A stretch of 64,000 bases of DNA from Demequina iriomotensis (GTDB lineage: Bacteria > Actinomycetota > Actinomycetes > Actinomycetales > Demequinaceae), in contig NZ_BBME01000012.1 of assembly GCF_000971395.1 (NCBI RefSeq), positions 1 through 64,000 on the forward strand, given 5' to 3'. The translations under genes and the position numbers were made by a program. Under the pieces are notes generated by a model. The model worked only from the letters and a program-made list of their open reading frames with translations. It ran no database searches and was not told the origin of the DNA. Below are positions 1 through 8,414 of this stretch, one piece after another (the first letter of the stretch is position 1; each line of letters begins with the position of its first letter).

Positions 1-36
1 GATCCCTTCCAGGACCTCGCTCGGGGCAACTTCTCC

Positions 37-66
37 ATGTTACTCGGGTCCGGGCTTCCTGTCCAA
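37..66 (-). promoter_or_regulatory. rRNA-operon-type promoter P2 (proximal)
   Basis: Read on the minus strand, a -35 TTGGAC (61-66) and a -10 TAACAT (37-42) are separated by 18 bp. The downstream sequence (positions 36 to 1), with GTTGCCCC and CCTGGAAGGGATC, resembles the leader that precedes 16S rRNA in Micrococcales. The rRNA gene itself would lie beyond position 1. The identical -35 and near-identical -10 in P1 support the call. The rRNA assignment is inference from leader resemblance. Confidence 0.6.
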
Positions 67-217
67 TCGCCTTGCGGCTTTCGGTCGGAGCTGCTCGACC
101 CGAGCGGCTCTCCATCTTACATCCTTTTGACCGGTTCGCTGACCGCTCTCCAGGACCCTGACGGAGCCTCCGTCGCCGCGTCTCGCCCTCCCGGGCTGCT
201 CGCTGGCAACTCGGAAC

Positions 218-247
218 AAGTTACACAGATGTTTCGGCGTTGTCCAA
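218..247 (-). promoter_or_regulatory. rRNA-operon-type promoter P1 (distal)
   Basis: On the minus strand -35 TTGGAC (242-247) and -10 TAACTT (218-223) are 18 bp apart, the same layout as P2 about 180 bp further downstream. Tandem promoters upstream of a long untranslated leader are usual for rRNA operons. No convincing protein gene lies between position 1 and 310. Confidence 0.55.
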
Positions 248-310
248 CCGAGACGGCCATAACTTGGTGACACCAGGTAGGTCGCTCGCACGCGGAGGGG
301 TGGCGCTCGG

Positions 311-1168
311 TCAGCCCACCTTCCGGTGCTCGACCGCACCCGCGAGCCAGTCCAAGAGATCGTCGGCGTGCAGCAGGACGGAGACGTGCCCGTCGCCCTC
401 GTACGCGCGCCAGCCCGCGCCGGGGATCGCCGCCGCCAGCCACTGGCCGTGGGTCATGGGCACCACGCGGTCGCGCCCGCCGTGCGCGATGAGCACCGGG
501 TTCGCGGCGGCGTCCGCAGGGTCGAACCCCCAGTCCGTCACATACGCGAGATCGTCATCGACCATCGCGTCCGGCCCGTGCGCCATGGCGGCCTTCACGA
601 TCCCGCCGAACCAGCTCCACGCCCCCGCGAGCACGCCGTGGTCCTCGTCGGTGAACATCTCGGGATCCCACTCCGCCTCGAGCTGCGCCCGCAGCGCGGC
701 GGGCCCGATGGCCGCGGCCTCGAGCTCGGCCCGCCCTCCCGCGCCCATGGCGCCGTACCAGTCGAGACCCGCCGCGCCGTAGGGAGCGAGGCTCGCGACC
801 GCCACGGTCGCCAGCACGCGGTCGGGCAGCATCGCGCCGCACGCGAGCGCGTGCGGGCCCCCGCCGGAGTGACCCGCCACCGCGAACCGCGCGATGCCGA
901 GCTCGTCCGCGACCGCGGCGACGTCCTCGGCGACGTCCGCGACGCATCGTCCCTCCCGACGGGTCGAGCCCCCGTACCCGGGCCGGTCGAGCGACACCCA
1001 CCGGAACCCCCGGTCCGCCGCCGGCGACATGAGCGGTCCGGGCGGCTGGCCGATGTTCGGGGTCCCGTGATGCCAGAAGAGCGGCACCCCGTCCGCGGGT
1101 CCGTCCTCGTACCAGTGCACGATGCGCCCGTCGGGTCGGCTCAGATCACCTTCACGTGCCATAGGCAT
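311..1168 (-). CDS. alpha/beta hydrolase fold protein
   Basis: This 285-residue protein has a complete alpha/beta hydrolase signature: an oxyanion-type HHGTP (33-37), the nucleophile elbow GHSGGG with Ser101, a GGRDRVV acid segment with Asp233 and a GDGH segment with His261. No signal peptide or membrane segment is seen, so it is probably a cytoplasmic serine hydrolase or esterase of unknown substrate. The ATG at 1168 follows a GGGGA Shine-Dalgarno by 7 nt; an ATG six bases downstream is an alternative. It is divergent from the first sigma gene, with about 80 bp between the two starts. Nothing in the sequence ties it to the sigma array. Confidence 0.85.
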   Translation of the reverse strand: MPMAREGDLSRPDGRIVHWYEDGPADGVPLFWHHGTPNIGQPPGPLMSPAADRGFRWVSLDRPGYGGSTRREGRCVADVAEDVAAVADELGIARFAVAGHSGGGPHALACGAMLPDRVLATVAVASLAPYGAAGLDWYGAMGAGGRAELEAAAIGPAALRAQLEAEWDPEMFTDEDHGVLAGAWSWFGGIVKAAMAHGPDAMVDDDLAYVTDWGFDPADAAANPVLIAHGGRDRVVPMTHGQWLAAAIPGAGWRAYEGDGHVSVLLHADDLLDWLAGAVEHRKVG

Positions 1169-1249
1169 GACGCTATCCCCGCGTGGCGGAGGCTCGGACC
1201 CAACACCCGCGCGCCACGATGCGTTGTCAGTGCCGACGGAGGGGGTCGA

Positions 1250-1810
1250 GTGAGCAGCTGGCGGGACACGCTCGAGGCGGTGATGCGCGAGCGCGGGGGC
1301 GCGCTCTTCGCGTATGCGTACGTGTTGACGGGCGACGGGGACGATGCGCAGGACCTGGTGCAGGAGGCGCTGGTGCGCGCGTTCCGACGGCGCGGCGCAC
1401 CCCAGGGCATCGACGCCGCGCATGTGTACGTGAAGCGCGCGATCCAGACCACGTTCATCGACACCCATCGACGCGCGCAGGCGCGACCCCAACGCGATCA
1501 CCGCGAGGCCGAGCGCATCGCGCCCGACCCGACCGCCGCGGCCGACACGCTGGACGCGCTCATGGACGCCGTGACCTCGCTGCCCCCGCGCGAGCGCACG
1601 TGCATCGTCATGCGCTATCTCGACGGCCTCAACGCCACCGCGATCGCGGAGGAGCTGGGGCTCGCGCCCGGATCGGTGCGCCGCTACCTGCATGACGGGA
1701 TCGCGACGCTGCGGCGCACCCACGGCGACTTCGGGCTCGATCCCTCCGATGCCGCTACGGGCGGCGGATCGTCCACGGTCATCATCACGTCGAACGGAGG
1801 CGCACGGTGA
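1250..1810 (+). CDS. SigE-family ECF sigma factor S1 (array gene 1)
   Basis: The product has 186 residues and reads as a two-domain ECF sigma factor. Region 2 spans about 16-78, with DLVQEALVRAF (35-45) and AIQTTFIDTHRR (64-75). Region 4 spans about 108-158, with LPPRERTCIVMRYLDGL followed by a helix-turn-helix AIAEELGLAPGSVRRYL. A C-terminal tail of about 28 residues (FGLDP..DA..GG..VIIT..GGAR) recurs in the other four array sigmas. The GTG start at 1250 follows a GGAGGGGG Shine-Dalgarno. Its stop overlaps the GTG of M1 as GTGA, which implies translational coupling. It should direct RNA polymerase to a private promoter set under control of M1; that partnership is inferred from gene order. 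Confidence 0.88.
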   Translation: MSSWRDTLEAVMRERGGALFAYAYVLTGDGDDAQDLVQEALVRAFRRRGAPQGIDAAHVYVKRAIQTTFIDTHRRAQARPQRDHREAERIAPDPTAAADTLDALMDAVTSLPPRERTCIVMRYLDGLNATAIAEELGLAPGSVRRYLHDGIATLRRTHGDFGLDPSDAATGGGSSTVIITSNGGAR

Positions 1811-3255
1811 GCAGCGAGCTGGAGAAGGCCATGGCGCGGCGCGCTGAGGCCGCGCATGCCGAGTACGGCGCGCGTGCGGATGCCATGATGAGCACCGCCG
1901 CACGGAAGGTGAGCCGCGCTCGGACGATGCGCACCGTGGGCACGGCGGGACTCGCGGCGCTCGTGGTCGGCGCGGTCGCGACGGTGGCGGTCGCGACGGG
2001 CGGCAGCGCCCCGGTCGCGCCGGCGAGCTCGTCACCCACGGCGACGGCGAGCGTCGCCGCGCCTGCCCATGGCGCCGCGGCGACCGCCGAGCAGCTCCTG
2101 AGCGAGTCGACCGTCGAGCAGCGGGACGCCGCGCAGATGGCGTGGCTGTGCACGCCGCTGCCCGAGCGGCGGTGCGATCAGCTCTGGATCGGCGACGCAC
2201 CGCTGGTCGAGATCGACCCGGCGCCGACCACGGTCGAGCTGGTCGAGGACGGAGCGGCCGCCGATGTGAGGTGGGGGGTGGCGAACGTGTCCGACGCCGA
2301 CCTCATGATCGTGCCATGGGCGGTTCTCCCGCTCATCGAGCCCACGGTGGACGTCGAAGAGACGGCGGCCGCGGCGCTCGCCGATCTCGCGGTCATGGGC
2401 GAGGCCCACAGCACGGTGCTCGCCGCGGGCGCGACCGAGAGCGGGACCACGCAGGTCGGGCTCGGTGCCGGCTCCGCCGTGGAGCCCGGGACGCGGGTCG
2501 GCCTGCGCGCGCTGGTGCGCGTGCCGTTCGCCGACGCGAGCGATGCGCGGGAGCTGTGGTTGCTCGCCGACGCGGGAGACGGCGCGGTCGCGGCCTTCCG
2601 CATCGATGCGACCAGCAGCGTCGACGCGCTCACGTCCGACGACCTGCGCGCCACCGCCGTCGCACGGCACCGGGAGGACTTCGACCGCGGATCGGCGCAG
2701 GCGGGCGTCGACTGCGCGCTGGAGGATCGTGCCAACCCCCGCACGGACCCGCAGGCCCAGGAGGCCATCGACCCGTTCTGCACGGCGGTCTGGCTCACCG
2801 ACGATGCGCCGCTGGTGTCCCTCGCCGACGTCACGTTCGCCGTCGACGAGGCCCACGACAACCTCACCGTCCGCTGGACGGCGAAGAACGCGGGCGAGCT
2901 CCCCCTCCAGCTCGACACCGGCGGGACCACGCTGGTGTTCGAGTGGCCGGCGGACACGGAGCCGCTCAACGACGGTGGCATCGTGTACGGCTCGGACGGG
3001 ACGGTCTTCGCGAACAGCATCTGGACCTCGGCGACCTCGCGTCACGCGGTGGTGCGCGCCGAGTCCGAGGTCGCCACCGTGATGCCCGGCATGCTCATCT
3101 CCGGTGAACGGGTGGTCCCCCTGTCCGAGATCGCGGAGCTCGGCCGGTTGCGGTTCAGCGTCCAGATCCGCGTGGCCGCCGTCGACGACGCGACCGGCGA
3201 TCGCGAGCTGTTCCTCGACATTCCGTGGAACGGCGAGATTCCCACCTCCGGATGA
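1807..3255 (+). CDS. single-pass membrane protein M1, putative sigma partner
   Basis: The 482-residue protein has a short Arg-rich cytoplasmic N-terminus (about 1-42), one transmembrane helix (about 43-64), a Ser/Thr/Pro/Ala linker and two related extracellular repeats. Each repeat begins with a two-cysteine block (Cys115/Cys123 and Cys303/Cys325, probably disulfides), continues with a VxWxxxN strand motif and ends in an REL(W/F)L segment. I recognise no named family; the beta-rich pattern suggests Ig-like domains. It starts inside the stop of S1. The position suggests a membrane-bound regulator of S1, but the HxxxCxxC anti-sigma zinc motif is absent, so the anti-sigma role is inference. Confidence 0.8.
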   Translation: MSSELEKAMARRAEAAHAEYGARADAMMSTAARKVSRARTMRTVGTAGLAALVVGAVATVAVATGGSAPVAPASSSPTATASVAAPAHGAAATAEQLLSESTVEQRDAAQMAWLCTPLPERRCDQLWIGDAPLVEIDPAPTTVELVEDGAAADVRWGVANVSDADLMIVPWAVLPLIEPTVDVEETAAAALADLAVMGEAHSTVLAAGATESGTTQVGLGAGSAVEPGTRVGLRALVRVPFADASDARELWLLADAGDGAVAAFRIDATSSVDALTSDDLRATAVARHREDFDRGSAQAGVDCALEDRANPRTDPQAQEAIDPFCTAVWLTDDAPLVSLADVTFAVDEAHDNLTVRWTAKNAGELPLQLDTGGTTLVFEWPADTEPLNDGGIVYGSDGTVFANSIWTSATSRHAVVRAESEVATVMPGMLISGERVVPLSEIAELGRLRFSVQIRVAAVDDATGDRELFLDIPWNGEIPTSG

Positions 3256-3273
3256 TGGCGGACCTCGATCGTG

Positions 3274-3286
3274 CCTGGCAGGATCG
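3274..3286 (+). promoter_or_regulatory. shared 13-bp upstream element of the sigma array (copy before S2)
   Basis: CCTGGCAGGATCG ends 24 bp before the S2 start. The identical 13-mer sits at 12086-12098 before M7, and relatives sit at 5322-5334 (before S3) and 8379-8391 (before S4), always 22-26 bp before the first start codon. TGG followed by (C/G/A)AGGAT resembles an extended -10 element. I see no good -35. Confidence 0.5.
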
Positions 3287-3309
3287 GCGACACGAGGGAC
3301 GGGGGCCCG

Positions 3310-3825
3310 ATGAGGCGATGGCAGCGCATGCTCGACGCGACCATGCAGGCGCATGGTGAGGCGCTCCTCGCGCATGCGCGCGAGCTCACCGGCGACGGCG
3401 AGCAGGCCGCCCGCCTGCTCGAGGACGCGCTGACCGCGGCGTTCTCCCGCGGCCACGTGCCCGAGCACGCGGACGCGGCGTTCGAGTCGGTGCGCAGGAC
3501 GATGCGGCACGCGGCCGTGCGCTCGGCCGTGCCTGCCGCTCCCCTGGCGCCGGCGGACGACCCGACCGAGGCATCGTCCCTCGCGCGGGCCGCGCTCGCG
3601 ACGCTGCCCGGGCGCGAGCGCGCGCTCGTGGTGCTGCGGTACGGCGCCGGGCTCGCGGTCGAGGCCATCGCGTCGGAGGTGGACCTCAAGGCCGCGGCGG
3701 TGCGTTCGGATCTCGCCCGTGCCGTCACCGCACTGCGCGAGGTCTACCCGGGCATCGGCGTGACCGTCGAGGACGCACTCGAGGGCGGCGTGCTCGAGAC
3801 CACCGCGGTGGGCGACGCACGGTGA
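3310..3825 (+). CDS. degenerate ECF sigma-like protein S2
   Basis: This 171-residue protein aligns along its length with S1, S4 and S5 but has lost key DNA-binding positions. The region 2 helix that reads YVKRAI..TFIDTHRR in S1 is here SVRRTMRHAAVRSA, without the Ile-Asp-x-His-Arg-Arg end. Region 4 keeps LPGRERALVVLRYGAGL, but its recognition helix (DLKAAAVRSDLARAV) differs. The C-terminal tail (DALEGG...VGDAR) is conserved. The ATG at 3310 follows a GAGGGACGGGGG purine tract. The stop overlaps the M2 GTG. It may be a weak sigma, a decoy or an adaptor; the frame is intact and there is no stop, so it is not an obvious pseudogene. Confidence 0.75.
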   Translation: MRRWQRMLDATMQAHGEALLAHARELTGDGEQAARLLEDALTAAFSRGHVPEHADAAFESVRRTMRHAAVRSAVPAAPLAPADDPTEASSLARAALATLPGRERALVVLRYGAGLAVEAIASEVDLKAAAVRSDLARAVTALREVYPGIGVTVEDALEGGVLETTAVGDAR

Positions 3826-5291
3826 GCGCGGCGCTCGAGCGCGCGATCGGCGCGGAGTCCGACGAGGGACGCGCGGCCGCGCCGCAGCTGCTCGACGCGG
3901 TGACGGCTCGGACCGCGACGACGGTCCATCGGCGGCGACGCATCCGCGCCGGCGGGCTCGGGGGCGGCGCACTCGCGGGGCTCGCCGCGGTCGCGGTCGC
4001 GCTGGGCGCCACGGGCCCCTCGGCGACCACCCTGCCCGCGAGCACGCCGAGCCCGACGGCGACCGCAGAGCCCGTCGCCCGCGCGGCCGGCATCCGCACC
4101 GCCGAGGAGCTGCTCGCCGAGGCCTCACCACGATTCCACGGCGCCGAGGTCGCGGGTCAGGCCGGGGTCATCTGCGCCGCGGACGCCGCACCCGAGGAGG
4201 TCGCCGAGTGCGCGGCGGTGGAGATCGACGCTCAACCGCTGCTGCGGGTCGACGAGTCGTCGTCGAGCGTCACCGCGTACATCGACGGCGATCGCGCTCG
4301 CCTGTCCGTGACGTTGGCCGTCCGCAACGCCTCGAGCCGAGGCCTGGACGCGTCCGTCGCCCTCGGTCCCGCCGCGGTCGAGCTCGCCCCGGATGCGAAG
4401 CCGGCCGGCGGACTCGAGGGCGACCGCGCCGAGTCCGCCTGGACCGGCCCGCTCACGCGCACGGCGATCGTGCCCCCGTCCGACGAGAGGTGGATGCTCG
4501 ACGGCCAGGGCTACGCGGTCACCCAGGTGACCTTCGACGCCGTCGCCCCCGAGCCCGGCGAGGAGCCCGACCCGGTGTGGGCTGTCGCGACGGGCGCCGC
4601 CGAGGCGGTCGACGCGCAGGTGACCGCGTGGCTCTCGGTCGGCTCCGCCCAGCCGGACTCCCGTCGTCAGCTGCTGCTCGAGGTGTCGATGCCGCTCGTG
4701 GTCGGAGAGGTCGGCATGGCCCCCGATGCGCTCGCGGCCACCTTCGAGCCCCGCGCCCGCGGCGACGAGGTGCCCGCGGGGTCCACCGCCGCGCTCCTGT
4801 GCGACCTGAGCGCACCCGCGTGGGCCCGACCCGCGAGCGTGTCGGGCTTCGACTACCAGAGCGTCCGGGCCTGCGAGCCCGGCACGATCGCGGGGACGCT
4901 CTTCGAGGTCCTCACCGAGGATGAGGTGTCCTCGGTCGACTCCGATACGCGCATCGTCTCCAATGTCCAGCGCGTGCCGGTGCAGGTCTACTCGTTCGCG
5001 ACCCTGATCGAGAGCGCGCCCGATGCGGAGGCCCGCGCGGAGGATCAACCGACCTGGACGGACACCGGCAGCACCGTGCTGCCCCGGAGCGCCTGGCTCG
5101 ACGACGGCTCGCGCCTCGTGGCGCTCCAGCACTGGGACGCGACGTTCGACTGGCCGGCCGACATGCACGCGTACTTCGACGCGTCCGAGGCGCGCCGGGA
5201 GGGCGGCACGGCCACCGCGCAGATCGCGCTGCCGCTGCTCGCGGATGACGACCTGCTGCTGGTGCTCGAGCTGCCGGTGCCGACGGGGTAG
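3822..5291 (+). CDS. single-pass membrane protein M2 of the sigma array
   Basis: The 489-residue protein has the array architecture: Arg-rich cytoplasmic segment (HRRRRIR at about 36-42), transmembrane helix about 43-63, a Thr/Pro/Ala linker and two extracellular repeats. Repeat A contains Cys118 and Cys130 and a VTLAVRN strand. Repeat B (after about residue 310) belongs to a second subtype that begins TAALLCDL, carries a run ending SAWLDDGSRLVALQ and finishes LLLVLELPV; the single domain of M3 and the B repeats of M4 and M7 are the same subtype. The GTG start overlaps the S2 stop as GTGA. Function unknown; a sensor or regulator for S2 is inferred. Confidence 0.78.
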   Translation: MSAALERAIGAESDEGRAAAPQLLDAVTARTATTVHRRRRIRAGGLGGGALAGLAAVAVALGATGPSATTLPASTPSPTATAEPVARAAGIRTAEELLAEASPRFHGAEVAGQAGVICAADAAPEEVAECAAVEIDAQPLLRVDESSSSVTAYIDGDRARLSVTLAVRNASSRGLDASVALGPAAVELAPDAKPAGGLEGDRAESAWTGPLTRTAIVPPSDERWMLDGQGYAVTQVTFDAVAPEPGEEPDPVWAVATGAAEAVDAQVTAWLSVGSAQPDSRRQLLLEVSMPLVVGEVGMAPDALAATFEPRARGDEVPAGSTAALLCDLSAPAWARPASVSGFDYQSVRACEPGTIAGTLFEVLTEDEVSSVDSDTRIVSNVQRVPVQVYSFATLIESAPDAEARAEDQPTWTDTGSTVLPRSAWLDDGSRLVALQHWDATFDWPADMHAYFDASEARREGGTATAQIALPLLADDDLLLVLELPVPTG

Positions 5292-5321
5292 GCGCCTCCC
5301 GCGATGCGCGCGCGCGACGCC

Positions 5322-5334
5322 GGTGGGAGGATCG
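5322..5334 (+). promoter_or_regulatory. shared upstream element of the sigma array (copy before S3)
   Basis: GGTGGGAGGATCG lies 22 bp before the S3 GTG and shares GG(N)AGGATCG with the elements before S2 and M7. It is the best promoter candidate in the 64 bp between M2 and S3. Confidence 0.4.
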
Positions 5335-5355
5335 AAGCGTCCTCGAGGGGGCGAT

Positions 5356-5880
5356 GTGAGCCGCTGGGAGAAGGTGCTCGACGCGACGATGCTCGCGCAT
5401 GGCGCGGGGCTGCTCGCGTACGCCCGCACGCTCACGGGTGACGGCGAGCTCGCGAGCACGGTGGTGGAGGACGCGCTGGCGGCGGTCTTCGGGCGCCGCG
5501 CATGCCCGCGCGACGTCGACGGCGCGCTCGCCGAGGTGCAGAGCGCGATCAGGCGGGCCGCGGTCCGGGTGGCCGCCGACGGCTCCGAGGCGGAGTCCGG
5601 CGCGCGCACCGCAAGCAGCGCCGCGCCGCGCGTCGAGGAGTCGCTCCGCGCGCTCCCGGTCCGCGAGCGCGCGCTGCTGGCGATGCGCTACATCGACGGG
5701 CTCGCCGTGCCGGCCATCTGCCGCGAGACCGCGCTGCACGCAGGCATGGTCGGGGACGCGCTCACCCACGCGGTCGAGTACCTCGACGCCGCGCACCCCG
5801 AGCTCCGGCTCGACGTGCACGATGCGCTCGCGGGGGGCGCGCTCGCGCGCGACGTGGTCACGATCGGCGACGGCTGGTGA
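5356..5880 (+). CDS. degenerate ECF sigma-like protein S3
   Basis: The product has 174 residues and is most similar to S2. Region 2.4 is again eroded: EVQSAIRRAAVRVAA replaces the YVKRAI..FIDTHRR helix of the canonical members. The region 4 core LPVRERALLAMRYIDGLAVPAICRE remains sigma-like, but the recognition helix (HAGMVGDALTHAVEYL) lacks the basic residues seen in S1. The tail DVHDALAGG...VTIGDGW matches the array tail and ends in Trp instead of Arg. The GTG start at 5356 follows a GAGGGGG Shine-Dalgarno and its stop overlaps the GTG of M3. Loss of promoter recognition is inferred, not shown. Confidence 0.73.
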   Translation: MSRWEKVLDATMLAHGAGLLAYARTLTGDGELASTVVEDALAAVFGRRACPRDVDGALAEVQSAIRRAAVRVAADGSEAESGARTASSAAPRVEESLRALPVRERALLAMRYIDGLAVPAICRETALHAGMVGDALTHAVEYLDAAHPELRLDVHDALAGGALARDVVTIGDGW

Positions 5881-6785
5881 GCGAGCCGCTCCGCGCCGCG
5901 CTCGGGGGCGACCGTGCGGCGTCGACCGCCACGACCGCCACCTCGGCCGCCGCCATCGCGCGCGGCGCACGGCGACGCATCGTCAGGACCCGGCGTCGCC
6001 GCGGCGCGATCACCGCGGCGTCGGCCGCGCTCCTGGTCACCGTCGCCGCGGCCGTCGTGACGTCGTCGCCGGGAGGGCGCGGCGCCGCACCGGACGCGGT
6101 CGCGCGCGTCGAGCGCAGCGTCCCCGCGGCCGAGCCGCGCGAGGCTGCGCTCACCGCGGACGCCCTGGTCGCCTCGTTCGAGGCCCGGACCGCGTCCTCC
6201 GAGGTCGTCGACGGCCGGCAGGCGGCGCTCCTGTGCGACCTCACGGGCACCGCCCAGGACGGGAAGGGATCCGCGTGGGGCGATGATGCCGCGTGCCGCG
6301 CCGGGTCCGTCGCGGGGCCCGTGCTCGAGGCGCGGAAGCAGGTCGCCGTGCTCGACGGGCCCCTAGGCACGCCCGATGCGGTGACGTGGGCGGTCGCCAA
6401 CGTCACCGGTGAGCGGCTCGCGACCACCGGGTGGTACCTCCTCCTCGAACGGGGCGTCGGGGACGCCGACGCCGCGGAGCCGCGCGCGAGCGTGCTCGGG
6501 AGGCTCGTGGTGGCGGATACGGCGTGGGCGGGCGAGGGCCTGCGCGGCGCGCTCATGAGGCCAGGGACGGCCACGGTCCGCCTCGAGCCGAGCATGACGC
6601 TGCTCGCCCGTGCCGAGCTCGCGCCGGACCAGCGCAGCGAGGGTCCGCCGATCCACGCGGACGGGCTGCGCCGCGCGCTCGCGGAGGGAGCCGTCGCGAC
6701 CGGCGCGGTGGTGGTGCCGTTCGAGGACGATGCCGCGCACGCCCTGGTGCTCGAGGTCCCCCTCACCGACGGGCAGGGGGCCTGA
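5877..6785 (+). CDS. single-pass membrane protein M3, one extracellular domain
   Basis: At 302 residues this is one of two short array members. It has a basic cytoplasmic segment (ARRRIVRTRRRR, about 31-42), a transmembrane helix (about 43-62) and one extracellular domain of the B subtype, with Cys120 and Cys140 and the terminal motif ALVLEVPL. It overlaps S3 at its start (GTGA) and M4 at its end (TGATG), so S3, M3 and M4 should be cotranslated. It may be the product of repeat loss, or an ancestral single-domain form. Function unknown. Confidence 0.75.
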   Translation: MSEPLRAALGGDRAASTATTATSAAAIARGARRRIVRTRRRRGAITAASAALLVTVAAAVVTSSPGGRGAAPDAVARVERSVPAAEPREAALTADALVASFEARTASSEVVDGRQAALLCDLTGTAQDGKGSAWGDDAACRAGSVAGPVLEARKQVAVLDGPLGTPDAVTWAVANVTGERLATTGWYLLLERGVGDADAAEPRASVLGRLVVADTAWAGEGLRGALMRPGTATVRLEPSMTLLARAELAPDQRSEGPPIHADGLRRALAEGAVATGAVVVPFEDDAAHALVLEVPLTDGQGA

Positions 6786-8338
6786 TGACGCCGGGGCTGG
6801 TCGAGGCCCTCGAGGCGGGCACAGCGCCCGGCCGCGAGGCCGATGATGCCGACGGGGTCGCCGAGCGTGCGCGGCGGCGCGCGCGGCGCGGACGGCGCAG
6901 CCGCACGGCAGCGTGGGCAGGTGCGGGCGTCGCCGTGGTCTGGGCGGCCGCCACGGTGCTGCCGGGCCTCGACCGCGGCGACCCGGCGCCGCCCGCGCCG
7001 GTGCAGACGGTGACCGCCACGATGTTCGCGGAGGACCTCACCGCGACCGTGGTCGAACGCGCCAGAGACGTCGCTGCGCGGGCGCCCGCGCAGCGGGCGG
7101 TGCTGTGCTCGGTGAGGGAGGGAGGAAACCCGTGGGCCGCATCGTCCGATCGCAACGATCTCCCGGTGCGTGCCACGTGCTCGGCGGCGTGGGCCGGGAG
7201 CGAGCCGCTGATCGCGATCGACCGCTCCTCCACCACGGTCACGACCTTCACGGGGGACGGCCGCGCCATCATCACCGTCGACTGGGCGGTCCGCAACCGC
7301 GGATCGGCCGCGCTCGCGCTGGACGCGGGCGGCGTGCTCGTCTCGCTCCTCACGGATCCCGGCGAGGTCACCACCGACCGCGGCTTCGATGAGGGGCGCT
7401 ACGCGGGCGGCTCGCTCTGGGCGTCCAACACGCAGCGCTACGCGACGCTCAGCGGCACCTCGCGTCCGGTGACCGTCGAGCCCGGCGAGTACGTGCAGGG
7501 CTCCACGCGGTTCATCGGCAGGGAGCCGGGGCGCGGCGAGCCGCGCGACGCGGTGTGGGACATCGCCACGGGCGCGGACGCGCCGACGGTCGGCGTGCAG
7601 GTGCGGGTGCAGCCGTTCGGGATCTCGGGCACGCGGGAGCTGTTCCTCGAGGCCGAGGCCGCCGTGCCCGAGCCGGCGGCGGGCGTGAGCGCGGACACGC
7701 TCGTCGCGGACCTCACGCCGAGGCTGCCGGGCGAGCGCCGGGACGGCGCGCAGGCGGCGCTGCTGTGCGAGGTGCCGCCGGACCTCCGGGCCGAACCGGG
7801 CGGCTCGTTCCCGTACGCCGCGGGCGAGGCGGCGTGCGAGGCGGGGTGGTTGCCTACGCGCATCGTCGCGGACGCGGGCACCCTGGGGATCACGGCGGGC
7901 GACGTCGCGCCGCTCGTCGGCTGGGGCGTGCTGACCGCGACCACGGGCTCGCTCGAGGTCGCCGGGTGGCGGCTGCTGGTCGAGCAGGCGCCGGACGACG
8001 TGCGCGATGCGGCCACGCCGCTGAGGCGGCTCGGCTCGAGCGTGGTCACGGCGCGCAACGCGTGGGCGGCGGACGGGCGCCGCATCGCGCTCCTGGACAA
8101 CGCCGACGTCGCGCGCGACATCGGTCCGGGCGAGGAGATCGGCGGTCACGACTCCCTGTTCCCCGCCATGCTCACCGACGGCGAGCCGATCGACGTCTCG
8201 AAGGTGGTCGCCGCGATTGAGGCGGGCGGCACGGTCACCGCCCAGGTCGACGTGCCGTTCCTGGGCGACCCGAGCCGCGTGCTCATCCTCGAGACTCCGC
8301 TCGCGCTCGCGGGCGCCGAGCCTGCCGCATCGCCGTAG
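6785..8338 (+). CDS. single-pass membrane protein M4, without its own sigma gene
   Basis: This 517-residue array member follows M3 directly, sharing one base in TGATG, and has no sigma gene in front of it. Layout: Arg-rich cytoplasmic region (about 28-40), transmembrane helix (about 42-60), repeat A with Cys108 and Cys132, a VDWAVRN strand and a GTRELFLEAEA end, then repeat B starting AQAALLCEV and ending RVLILETPL. M3 and M4 may form a heteromeric receptor on S3, or M4 may act with another sigma of the array. Both ideas are inference. No enzymatic motif is visible. Confidence 0.75.
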   Translation: MTPGLVEALEAGTAPGREADDADGVAERARRRARRGRRSRTAAWAGAGVAVVWAAATVLPGLDRGDPAPPAPVQTVTATMFAEDLTATVVERARDVAARAPAQRAVLCSVREGGNPWAASSDRNDLPVRATCSAAWAGSEPLIAIDRSSTTVTTFTGDGRAIITVDWAVRNRGSAALALDAGGVLVSLLTDPGEVTTDRGFDEGRYAGGSLWASNTQRYATLSGTSRPVTVEPGEYVQGSTRFIGREPGRGEPRDAVWDIATGADAPTVGVQVRVQPFGISGTRELFLEAEAAVPEPAAGVSADTLVADLTPRLPGERRDGAQAALLCEVPPDLRAEPGGSFPYAAGEAACEAGWLPTRIVADAGTLGITAGDVAPLVGWGVLTATTGSLEVAGWRLLVEQAPDDVRDAATPLRRLGSSVVTARNAWAADGRRIALLDNADVARDIGPGEEIGGHDSLFPAMLTDGEPIDVSKVVAAIEAGGTVTAQVDVPFLGDPSRVLILETPLALAGAEPAASP

Positions 8339-8378
8339 GGATCGACCCTGCGTTTCTCCCCCGCGGTGCGTCTTGTGC

Positions 8379-8391
8379 GGTGGAAGGATGC
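8379..8391 (+). promoter_or_regulatory. shared upstream element of the sigma array (copy before S4)
   Basis: GGTGGAAGGATGC ends 24 bp before the S4 GTG and is a diverged copy of the GG(N)AGGATCG element before S2, S3 and M7. The spacing is conserved more strictly than the sequence. Confidence 0.35.
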
Positions 8392-8414
8392 ACGCGACGG
8401 GATCGGGGGACGCG

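Noticed and set aside
1-310. Small plus and minus ORFs of 77-108 codons at the left edge
   Set aside because: The DNA carries two rRNA-type promoters and leader-like sequence; the ORFs have no ribosome sites or recognisable content.
326-1249. Long in-frame N-terminal extension of S1
   Set aside because: It overlaps the hydrolase gene antisense, has no sigma-like content, and the GTG at 1250 has a strong ribosome site and aligns with the other sigmas.
2032-4131. A 699-codon open frame on the minus strand antisense to M1, S2 and M2
   Set aside because: It is rich in Arg, Pro and Gly with no domain or start signal and lies opposite well-supported genes; long antisense frames are normal at this GC content.
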